DNA from: Pseudomonadota bacterium
Lineage (GTDB): Bacteria; Pseudomonadota; Alphaproteobacteria; Acetobacterales; Acetobacteraceae
NCBI GenBank assembly: GCA_021807465.1
Contig: JAKBCX010000052.1
Span: 1-8,137, forward strand
Direction of reading: 5' to 3'
Length of the DNA stretch: 8,137 nt
The position numbers and the translations under genes were made by a program. Within the stretch, counting starts at the first letter, position 1, and each line of letters opens with the position of its first letter. Shown piece after piece: positions 1 to 5,978 of this stretch. The notes beneath the pieces were generated by a model, which was not told where the DNA came from, ran no database searches, and worked only from the letters and a program-made list of their open reading frames with translations.

Positions 1-2202
1 AAGCTGCAGAATGCCGATTTTGGAAACATACAGCTTTATGATCCCGAGAAGGACATACTGACGATTGCCGCGCAAAAGAATTTTCCGCCGTTTTTTCTGG
101 AATATTTTGGACAGGTGAGCACCCATGACGATTCAGCCTGCGCGCGGGCTTTGCGCGAAGGAAATCGCGTTATTATAGCCGATGTGATAAGTGATGTTTG
201 TTTCAAGAACCATAAGGAAATTGCGGCGCAAACGGGCTTCAGGGCGGTTCAATCCACGCCGATACGTGGCCATGGCGGTGCCATTAAAGGGATATTGTCC
301 ACGCATTTTGCGATGCCGCATGTACCATCGGAACGCGAACTGCGGTTGACTGACCTCTACCTGAGAATTGCCGTGGAGCGGATTTCGCAGGCTCAGGCGG
401 ATGCGGCGCTACAGGCGGCGCGGCTTGCCGCCGAGCGGGCAAATGAAATGAAGACGAAGTTCTTGTCAGCCGCTGGGCATGATTTGCGGCAGCCTTTGCA
501 AACCATTGGCCTGCTCAAAGCTGTTCTGGAACGGCAGGTGATTAATCCCCAGGCCTATACCACCCTTATCAAGCTGGGGAATGCGGCGGGCCGTATGCAG
601 GAGCTGGTTGATTCTCTGCTGGATGCCAACATGATTGAGAGTGGCGCCGTGCGGATTGAGTTTGAAAACCTTGCGTTGGGGCCGCTTCTGGCGCGCATGG
701 CGCGGGATTTTGAGCCTTCGGCTGGTGCAAAGGGGCTTGAATTGCGCTATGTCCAGACGTCTTCCATTATCCAGGGAGACAGGAGGCTGCTTGTACGGGT
801 TTTGGATAATCTTCTGTCCAATGCAATAAAATATACTGACAGCGGAAAAATTCTGATCGGTTGCCGCCAGCGTGGCTCGGATATTCTGCTGGAGGTTTGG
901 GATACTGGAATTGGGATTCATCCTGAAAGTATAGATACTGTTTTTGACGAGTTTTATCGCGGCCAGCATGAGGAGGTTGAGAGGCCTGGGCGCGGCCTGG
1001 GGCTTTATATTGTGCGGCGTTTTGCAGAGTTGCTTGGATACACGGTTGAGGTTCATTCAACACTTGGAAAGGGCAGCGTGTTCTCGCTGGTTATTCCGCG
1101 GCAGAGGATTGTTTGTGAGGACAACCCTGATGGCATGCCCGCGGAGGCCGGCATGGGAGACCCATGCGTGCTGTTGATTGAAAGCGATCCCACGCAGCGT
1201 GATGCGCTTGAAACATTGCTGCAAACAGAGGGTTACCGCACCATAGCGGTGCGGGATGGTGCGGCGGCTCTTGCGGAGCTTGCTTATATTTCTCCCTCGG
1301 CGCCGCTGATTATTGTCACCGACCATGCCCCGGCGGGGGGAATGGATGGCATTGGCATTGTCCAGCAGGCCTGCAGGGCCATGCGCCGGAAAATTCCTGC
1401 CTTGGTTCTAAGCGGCCGTGACCCTGGGCTGATGGATATTGATGGATTGGGGGCTGGCTGCCAGTTTATTATGAAGCCGGTTAAGCCTGCTTATTTACTG
1501 GCAGCGATAGAAAATGCGATTAGGCTTACCAAGCCGAATTGGCGGGGGGGCGCGGGGGCAAGGCAGCATTTGGCGTCTGCTTTGCCTATGCCGCACGCAC
1601 CGGATGCCGAGGTTGCCGTGATTGATGATGATGCCGGTATTTGCGATGCAATATGCGCCATATTGGAGCCGGGCGGCTATAAGGTGGAGAGCTTTGCGTC
1701 CGCCGATGCCTATCTTGCGGACCCGCAGCGCGGGCGGTTTAAGTGCCTTCTTGTGGATTTCGGCCTGCCGGGGATGAGCGGCATGGACTTGCTTGTGCAG
1801 TTAAAGGCTGCCGTGGACGGGCCACAGGTTATTATTCTTAGCGGGAATGCTGATTTATCGATTGCGGTGAAGGCGCTGCAGGGCGGGGCGGCTGATTTTT
1901 TACGAAAGCCGGTACAGGGTACGGCACTGCTGCAGAGTATTGCGAATATTCTGCGGTATGGGCAGGAGGTGCCAGCGGTAGACCCGGTGCAACAGGCTGA
2001 TGTCGCGGCCCGGCTGGGGCGGCTGACAGGCCGTGAACGCGAGGTGCTTGCGAGAGTGATAAAAGGTGAATTGAATAAGAATATTGCAGCGGATTTGGGA
2101 ATTAGCGAGCGGACGACGGAGCATCACCGGCAGAATGTCATGCGCAAGATGGGGGTAAAATCTCTCGCCAAGCTGGTGCAGATGATGTCTTTACCGAGAT
2201 GA
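1..2202 (+). CDS. Hybrid sensor histidine kinase with two receivers and a FixJ-like LuxR-type output domain (5' end missing)
   Basis: The reading frame is open from base 1, so the gene begins upstream; the GTG at 115 is internal to a GAF domain. Counting codons from base 1: GAF sensor domain (about 1-125), coiled linker, HisKA with phospho-accepting His160 in GHDLRQPL, then HATPase_c with N box (DNLLSNAIKYT), G1 (WDTGIGI), F box (FDEFYRG) and G2 (GRGLGLYIV). A first receiver follows (about 387-510; phospho-Asp441 in TDHAP, Lys492 in MKPVKP). A second receiver is FixJ-like (about 537-652; acidic DDD at 542-544, Asp586 in VDFGLPGMSG, Lys636 in RKPV). The C-terminus is a LuxR/FixJ helix-turn-helix (about 673-728, LTGREREVL...). 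The chain thus holds sensor, kinase, phosphorelay and DNA-binding output. It is probably cytosolic as far as seen. Signal and target genes are unknown; nothing visible ties it to the ectoine genes. Confidence 0.93.
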   Translation, partial: KLQNADFGNIQLYDPEKDILTIAAQKNFPPFFLEYFGQVSTHDDSACARALREGNRVIIADVISDVCFKNHKEIAAQTGFRAVQSTPIRGHGGAIKGILSTHFAMPHVPSERELRLTDLYLRIAVERISQAQADAALQAARLAAERANEMKTKFLSAAGHDLRQPLQTIGLLKAVLERQVINPQAYTTLIKLGNAAGRMQELVDSLLDANMIESGAVRIEFENLALGPLLARMARDFEPSAGAKGLELRYVQTSSIIQGDRRLLVRVLDNLLSNAIKYTDSGKILIGCRQRGSDILLEVWDTGIGIHPESIDTVFDEFYRGQHEEVERPGRGLGLYIVRRFAELLGYTVEVHSTLGKGSVFSLVIPRQRIVCEDNPDGMPAEAGMGDPCVLLIESDPTQRDALETLLQTEGYRTIAVRDGAAALAELAYISPSAPLIIVTDHAPAGGMDGIGIVQQACRAMRRKIPALVLSGRDPGLMDIDGLGAGCQFIMKPVKPAYLLAAIENAIRLTKPNWRGGAGARQHLASALPMPHAPDAEVAVIDDDAGICDAICAILEPGGYKVESFASADAYLADPQRGRFKCLLVDFGLPGMSGMDLLVQLKAAVDGPQVIILSGNADLSIAVKALQGGAADFLRKPVQGTALLQSIANILRYGQEVPAVDPVQQADVAARLGRLTGREREVLARVIKGELNKNIAADLGISERTTEHHRQNVMRKMGVKSLAKLVQMMSLPR

Positions 2203-2404
2203 AGCTGACTGGTTGTTTATATGTAACATGTTTGCGTAAGGCGTTACACGGTGAGGCATTTTATATCAAAAAATTAAAAAGAATAATTTGATGAATGATA
2301 TTAGATTTCTCATTTGCAAGTATGTGGCTATTAGAGACTGATTGCTTCGCGAGAAAAAATTGCCAGGCATAGAACCGGCAGCGTAAGGCAGGAGACCACA
2401 GCAA
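2203..2404. other. AT-rich intergenic gap between the kinase and the HhH gene
   Basis: This 202-base stretch is clearly richer in A and T than its flanks, especially about 2260-2310. I see no convincing intrinsic terminator after the kinase: there is no GC-rich stem followed by a T run. An inverted repeat TGTAAC (2222-2227) and GTTACA (2243-2248), 15 bases apart, could be a regulator site but is weak on its own. A promoter for the following gene must lie here or upstream, yet I could not find well-spaced -35/-10 hexamers. The only translation signal I would commit to is the GGAG at 2391-2394, ten bases before the ATG at 2405. Confidence 0.4.
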
Positions 2405-2977
2405 ATGAAAGTTCCGGAAGGAGCATTTAAGCAAGAAAAAATGATCAATGCCGCCGACGCGGCCCGGCAACTGGATATTGTTGCTGATTTGCTCACGATT
2501 GCGGGCGCTGACCCGCTTCTCGGCCATTGCTACCGGCGGGTAGCCGCGCGGATGAGGGAGATTACATCTGGCACAATCGGCAGCGGTGAGCTTGAGGACA
2601 TCGTCCTGAAGATGCCGGGAATTGGAGCCAATATTGGTGCGAAGATTCTGGCGGTTGTGCGTGGGGAGCGCCCAAATCTGCTGGATGCCATGGGCAAGAT
2701 GCTCCCGCCGGCGCTCACATCGCTTCTGCTTTTGCCGGGGCTAGGGCCGCGGCGGGTAAATCTTCTTTATAACGAGCTGGGCATTGAGTCGATTGAGCAG
2801 CTTGAGTTAGCCGCCGCTGCCGGAAAGCTGCGGCCGCTGCCGGGCTTTGGCCCGGCGCTAGAGCAGCGGTTGCTGGTTACTATTGCACACCGGAAAAAAA
2901 GCGTTGCGGAGCGGTATTGCGTGGCAGATGACAGCGCCGCTGCTGCAAACGCACGGCGGACCGGGCTGGCTTTGTAG
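2405..2977 (+). CDS. Stand-alone helix-hairpin-helix protein matching the N-terminal domain of bacterial PolX
   Basis: This 190-residue protein has the layout of the N-terminal third of bacterial family X DNA polymerase (PolX). There is an 8-kDa-like helical segment (about 14-55, with YRRVAARM) followed by three helix-hairpin-helix motifs: PGIG at 71-74, PGLG at 111-114 and PGFG at 146-149. The region LGIESIEQLELAAAAGKL between the last two is very PolX-like. It stops just after the third motif, so the polymerase palm and the C-terminal PHP nuclease of PolX are absent. The expected role is sequence-independent DNA binding, perhaps at gaps or ends; catalysis is not expected. The ATG at 2405 has GGAG ten bases upstream; a second ATG at 2441 (residue 13) is possible, since the domain begins just after it. 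It converges on the MarR gene with a 10-base gap. It may be a real small protein or the remnant of a shortened polX. Confidence 0.8.
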   Translation: MKVPEGAFKQEKMINAADAARQLDIVADLLTIAGADPLLGHCYRRVAARMREITSGTIGSGELEDIVLKMPGIGANIGAKILAVVRGERPNLLDAMGKMLPPALTSLLLLPGLGPRRVNLLYNELGIESIEQLELAAAAGKLRPLPGFGPALEQRLLVTIAHRKKSVAERYCVADDSAAAANARRTGLAL

Positions 2978-2987
2978 CCGCCGGCCC

Positions 2988-3500
2988 TTAACTGCGCGTG
3001 CCGCCCGGGCGGTCGATTGCGCCGGTTTCAATCAGCGGGGCCGCGTCGATGTCGGTGGCGTCCAGCAGCACGCAAACGCGCTCCAGCGCCGCGAGTAGCA
3101 TGGCTTGCTCCCAGTCCTGCAGGCCTTCGAAACGGTCGCGGAAGCGCTCCTGCAGAAGGTCGGGCGCGCGTGCCAGCGCGGCCCGGCCGGATTCGGTTGC
3201 GGCCATTATTACTTGGCGTTTGTCGCGCTCGCTGCGGTGGCGGGTGAGCAGCCCAAGGCCCACGAGCCTGTCGGCGATGTTGGTTATGGTCGCCTGGCCG
3301 AACTGCAATGCTGCTGCCACGGCGCTGGGTGTGGCCTCGCCACGCCGCTCGACCTCTTGCAGCACAAGGAACTGGGAGGTTGTGAGGCCGGTTGCCGCGT
3401 AAAGTTTACCGCCGCTGCGGTCTGTGGCGCGGAGGATGCGCCGGATTGCGCGCAGCGCCGGGTTGGTTAGGGGGGAGTCCATCTCTGCCATGGACTGCAA
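2988..3500 (-). CDS. ectR: MarR-family transcriptional regulator, probable repressor of the ectoine operon
   Basis: This is a MarR-type winged helix protein of 170 residues. The recognition region is about residues 55-82 (TPSAVAAALQFGQATITNIADRL in two parts), and the wing carries the family's D-x-R signature at 93-95 (ERDKRQ), followed by TESGRAAL. The flanking helices form the dimer interface. It is divergent from ectA, which is how MarR-family EctR regulators are placed in some ectoine clusters; in Methylomicrobium alcaliphilum EctR represses the ect operon. The function here is inferred from family and position. The start is unsure: TTG at 3500 has an AAAAAGG ribosome binding site six bases upstream, whereas ATGs at 3491 and 3482 lack a well-spaced one. 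Palindromes in the shared intergenic region are candidate operators and would also allow self-regulation. The C-terminal tail beyond about residue 150 is poorly conserved in MarR proteins. Confidence 0.85.
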   Translation of the reverse strand: MQSMAEMDSPLTNPALRAIRRILRATDRSGGKLYAATGLTTSQFLVLQEVERRGEATPSAVAAALQFGQATITNIADRLVGLGLLTRHRSERDKRQVIMAATESGRAALARAPDLLQERFRDRFEGLQDWEQAMLLAALERVCVLLDATDIDAAPLIETGAIDRPGGTRS

Positions 3501-3516
3501 AACCGGCCTTTTTGCA

Positions 3517-3537
3517 ATTACAAAATACTTTTATAAT
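3517..3537. promoter_or_regulatory. Imperfect palindrome, candidate EctR operator 1
   Basis: The arms ATTACAAAA (3517-3525) and TTTTATAAT (3529-3537) flank TAC and match at eight of nine positions when one is inverted. It contains CAAAATACTT, nearly the same core as in the second palindrome near ectA. It lies just upstream of the regulator's start codon, on the side where the ectR promoter and leader must be. Binding here by the MarR protein would give self-repression. That is inference; the symmetry and repeat are seen directly. Confidence 0.45.
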
Positions 3538-3589
3538 CGAATGATTTAGGTGGGGGTTTTTGCCATTGAAAGGGGCGAAATTCTGGCGG

Positions 3590-3613
3590 ATTTGTCAAAA
3601 ATACTTGATAAAT
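3590..3613. promoter_or_regulatory. Imperfect palindrome overlapping the ectA promoter, candidate EctR operator 2
   Basis: The arms ATTTGTCAA (3590-3598) and TTGATAAAT (3605-3613) flank a six-base centre and match at eight of nine positions. The site includes CAAAAATACTT (3596-3606). It ends a few bases before the -10 of the putative ect promoter, the place where a repressor would block RNA polymerase. An exact inverted copy of the 11-base core lies at 3681-3691 near the ectA start. Confidence 0.5.
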
Positions 3614-3624
3614 TGGTATATAAT
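3592..3624 (+). promoter_or_regulatory. Putative promoter of ectABCD
   Basis: A TATAAT hexamer lies at 3619-3624. The overlapping TATATA at 3617-3622 is directly preceded by TGG, an extended -10. The best -35 candidate, TTGTCA at 3592-3597, is 19 to 21 bases away, longer than the optimum of 17. The promoter is therefore probably weak by itself or activator- or stress-dependent. It is the only good -10 in the ectR-ectA gap pointing at ectA, and it is embedded in the palindrome described separately. The transcript would start at about 3629-3632. Confidence 0.5.
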
Positions 3625-3628
3625 GCTA

Positions 3629-3661
3629 GGTTGATGGCTCAACCCAAGGTGTCTTTGGGTT
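3629..3661 (+). promoter_or_regulatory. Two mutually exclusive hairpins in the ectA leader
   Basis: Hairpin A pairs GGTTGA (3629-3634) with TCAACC (3639-3644) around a TGGC loop. Hairpin B pairs AACCCAAGG (3641-3649) with CTTTGGGTT (3653-3661) around TGT, nine pairs with one G-U. They share 3641-3644, so only one can form at a time. Hairpin B is followed by a moderately T-rich stretch. This could be a simple attenuator or a leader fold affecting translation, but it could also be chance or a protein-binding dyad. No known riboswitch class is recognised. Confidence 0.35.
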
Positions 3662-3709
3662 TATATTACTTTATAAGGCGAAGTATTTTTGGGAATTGAA
3701 CTGCTAAAA

Positions 3710-4243
3710 ATGCCGGAATCCCGGCTAGTGACGATGCGGGCTCCGCGCGCGGGGGACGGGGCCGCGATTGCGGAGCTCATCGCCAATTCGCCTCCGCTTG
3801 ATGTCAACTCCACCTACTGTGTGCTGCTGCAAACCACCCATTTCTCCGCCACCTGTATTCTGGCGGAGCAGGATGGCCGGCCTGTGGGGTGGGTTTCTGG
3901 CTATATACCCCCCACCCAGCCGGATAGCCTGTTTGTATGGCAGGTGGCGGTGGCCGAAGTGGCGCGTGGCACCGGGCTGGCGGGGCGGATGCTGGATGCG
4001 CTTGTGGCGCGCCCGGCACTGGCGGGCCTGACGGCCCTGCGCACGACGATTACCGCTGAGAATGCCGCTTCCTGGCGCTTATTCGAGAGCTTTGCCCGCC
4101 GCCATGGGGGCGAGCTTAGCCGTGCGCCATTATTTGAGCAAGATGCCCATTTTGCCGGGCGTCATGCAACGGAATTTGAGTTCGTGATTGCCCTGAAGGG
4201 CGGTGCGGACCGGATGTATAAAGAAGGAAAGGAACGACTATGA
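3710..4243 (+). CDS. ectA: L-2,4-diaminobutyrate N-gamma-acetyltransferase EctA
   Basis: EctA transfers the acetyl group of acetyl-CoA to the gamma-amino group of 2,4-diaminobutyrate, the second step of ectoine synthesis, in the cytosol. The 177 residues form one GNAT domain. Visible EctA hallmarks are DVNSTYCVLL (31-40), the strand FVWQVAV (75-81), the acetyl-CoA-binding RGTGLA (86-91) and TTITAENAASWRLF (112-125). Length is normal for the family. The start is uncertain: ATG at 3710 fits the family's short N-terminus but lacks a well-spaced ribosome binding site, while an in-frame TTG at 3689 has AAGG at 3675-3678 ten bases before it and would add seven residues. The stop TGA overlaps the ectB ATG as ATGA, so the two genes are probably translationally coupled. 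It is the first gene of the ect operon. Confidence 0.96.
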   Translation: MPESRLVTMRAPRAGDGAAIAELIANSPPLDVNSTYCVLLQTTHFSATCILAEQDGRPVGWVSGYIPPTQPDSLFVWQVAVAEVARGTGLAGRMLDALVARPALAGLTALRTTITAENAASWRLFESFARRHGGELSRAPLFEQDAHFAGRHATEFEFVIALKGGADRMYKEGKERL

Positions 4244-5544
4244 GTCTCACCCCTCGACCCTCCAAACATATGCCGGATGCAGAAATTTATAACCGCATGG
4301 AATCGCGCGTGCGCAGCTATTGCAACGCGCTGCCACGCCAGTTTACGCGCGCCCAGGGCGCTTGGATGTATGACGACCAGGGCGGACGGTATCTCGACTT
4401 TCTCGCTGGCTGCTCCTCGCTGAATTATGGCCATAACCACCCGGTGCTGAAACAGGCGCTGCTGGATTATATTGGGCGCGATGGCGTGGCGATGAGCCTG
4501 GATTTGTTCACCGAGGCCAAAGCGGCGTTTTTGGAGACGCTGGAGAGCGTTATTTTGAAGCCGCGCGGGCTTGACTATAAAGCTATGTTCACCGGCCCCA
4601 CCGGCACGAATGCGGTGGAGGCGGCGTTGAAGCTGGCGCGCAAGGTGACCGGGCGGCGCCATGTTATCGCGTTTACCAACGGCTTCCATGGCATGACGCT
4701 GGGGGCGCTGGCCTGCACTGGTAACGAGGGTAAGCGCAATGGTGCAGGCGTGCCGCTGGCCGATGTGAGCCACGAAGCCTATGACGGGTATTTTGGCCCA
4801 GATGTGGATACCGCCGCGCAGCTTGAGCGCCGCCTGGCCGATGGTTCTAGCGGGCTGGATGCGCCGGCGGCGATTCTGGTGGAAACAGTGCAGGGTGAGG
4901 GCGGGCTGAATGCGGGTTCCTTCGCGTGGCTGCGGCGCATTGCCGCCATTGCCAAACGCCATGGCGCGCTGCTGATTGTGGATGATATTCAGGCCGGGTG
5001 CGGCCGTACCGGGCATTTCTTTAGTTTTGAATCTGCCGGGATTGTGCCTGACATTGTGACCATGGCGAAGTCGCTCTCTGGCATGGGGCTGCCCATGGCG
5101 CTGACGCTGTTCCGCCCGGAGTTGGACCAGTGGAAGCCGGGCGAGCATAATGGCACATTCCGCGGTAATAACCATGCTTTTATTACCGCCGCGGCGGCGC
5201 TGGAGCATTTTTGGAAAGACGGCAATTTCGCGGCCACGGTGCGCGCGCGCGGCACGCTGCTGCAAACCCGGCTGGAGAGCATGGCCGAGCGCTATGCGCT
5301 GACCACATGCGGGCGCGGTATGATGCGCGGCATTAACGCCGGGTCTGGTGAGCGGGCCGAGATGATTACGCGCGCCTGTTTCCGTGACGGGTTAATTATA
5401 GAAACCAGCGGTGCAGATGATGAAATTGTGAAGGTGCTGGCGCCGCTGACCATTACCGAGGATGAGTTGAATATGGGCCTCGATATTTTGGAAAATGCGT
5501 TGAATGCTGCCATGGCCGCGCAGTTCCGCGTTGCTGCTGAATAA
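4240..5544 (+). CDS. ectB: Diaminobutyrate--2-oxoglutarate transaminase EctB
   Basis: EctB makes L-2,4-diaminobutyrate from L-aspartate 4-semialdehyde using glutamate as amino donor, the first committed step of ectoine synthesis. The 434-residue protein is a class III PLP-dependent aminotransferase. The phosphate-binding GPTGTNAVEAALKLAR lies at 119-134, GFHGMTLGAL at 148-157, the PLP-nitrogen aspartate D248 in VDDIQAGCGRTG, and the Schiff-base lysine K277 in TMAKSLSGMG. The use of DDIQ in place of the more general DEVQ is typical of EctB. The ATG overlaps the ectA stop and has AAAGGA at 4228-4233 six bases upstream. The C-terminus (ITEDELNMGLDIL) is complete and the length is normal. A long open frame on the opposite strand here is only its shadow. 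Confidence 0.97.
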   Translation: MSLTPRPSKHMPDAEIYNRMESRVRSYCNALPRQFTRAQGAWMYDDQGGRYLDFLAGCSSLNYGHNHPVLKQALLDYIGRDGVAMSLDLFTEAKAAFLETLESVILKPRGLDYKAMFTGPTGTNAVEAALKLARKVTGRRHVIAFTNGFHGMTLGALACTGNEGKRNGAGVPLADVSHEAYDGYFGPDVDTAAQLERRLADGSSGLDAPAAILVETVQGEGGLNAGSFAWLRRIAAIAKRHGALLIVDDIQAGCGRTGHFFSFESAGIVPDIVTMAKSLSGMGLPMALTLFRPELDQWKPGEHNGTFRGNNHAFITAAAALEHFWKDGNFAATVRARGTLLQTRLESMAERYALTTCGRGMMRGINAGSGERAEMITRACFRDGLIIETSGADDEIVKVLAPLTITEDELNMGLDILENALNAAMAAQFRVAAE

Positions 5545-5556
5545 GGAGAGGTTGAT

Positions 5557-5961
5557 ATGATCGTCCGCAATCTCACGGAGGCTGCGCGCTCTGAGCGGAA
5601 AGTGGTGACTGATGGCTGGGACAGCATCAGGATGCTGCTGAAGGATGACGGCATGGGGTTTTCGTTCCACATCACCACCATGTATGCCGGCAAGACGCTG
5701 GAGATGCACTATAAGAACCATTATGAGGCGGTGTTTGTTCTCAATGGTGAAGGTATAATCGAGGATCTCGGCACTGGTGAGACGCACGAGCTGCGGCCAG
5801 GGGTGCTGTATGTGTTGAATGAGCATGACCGCCACATTGTGCGCCCACGCACCGATATTGTTACCGCCTGTGTGTTCAACCCGCCTGTAACGGGCAAGGA
5901 GGTACACGACGAGACGGGCGCGTATCCGTCGGAAGCAGAAATGGCCCAGGCGGGCGCGTGA
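5557..5961 (+). CDS. ectC: L-ectoine synthase EctC
   Basis: EctC closes N-gamma-acetyl-diaminobutyrate to ectoine with loss of water. It is a small iron-dependent cupin enzyme. The 134 residues carry the metal ligands known from the characterised Paenibacillus enzyme at the same positions: E57 (in NHYEAVFVL), Y85 (in [10 protein letters not shown]) and H93 (in DRHIVRP). Also visible are [14 protein letters not shown] (32-45) and [18 protein letters not shown] near the end. The ribosome binding site AAGGAGAGG (5543-5551) overlaps the ectB stop and is five bases from the ATG, so the gene is coupled to ectB. Length is normal and no defects are seen. Confidence 0.97.
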   Translation: MIVRNLTEAARSERKVVTDGWDSIRMLLKDDGMGFSFHITTMYAGKTLEMHYKNHYEAVFVLNGEGIIEDLGTGETHELRPGVLYVLNEHDRHIVRPRTDIVTACVFNPPVTGKEVHDETGAYPSEAEMAQAGA

Positions 5962-5978
5962 ATGGAGAAGGGGCATTT

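Noticed and set aside
466..1056. Open frame of 196 codons on the minus strand
   Set aside because: Antisense shadow of the kinase's HisKA/HATPase domains, with no domain-like features.
2960..3000. Bidirectional terminator between the convergent HhH and MarR genes
   Set aside because: The gap is only 10 bases; there is a GCCGGC palindrome but no stem-loop with T tracts.
2998..3470. Plus-strand open frames opposite the MarR gene
   Set aside because: Low-complexity Arg/Ser/Ala composition and the MarR fold on the other strand is clear.
4162..5265. Long open frame of 367 codons on the minus strand
   Set aside because: It lies wholly opposite ectA/ectB, shows no recognisable domain, is rich in Arg/His/Gln as antisense of GC-rich coding DNA is, and the plus-strand genes are certain.
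5392..5976. Minus-strand open frame opposite ectC and the end of ectB
   Set aside because: Shadow of ectC, whose iron ligands and length are all in place.
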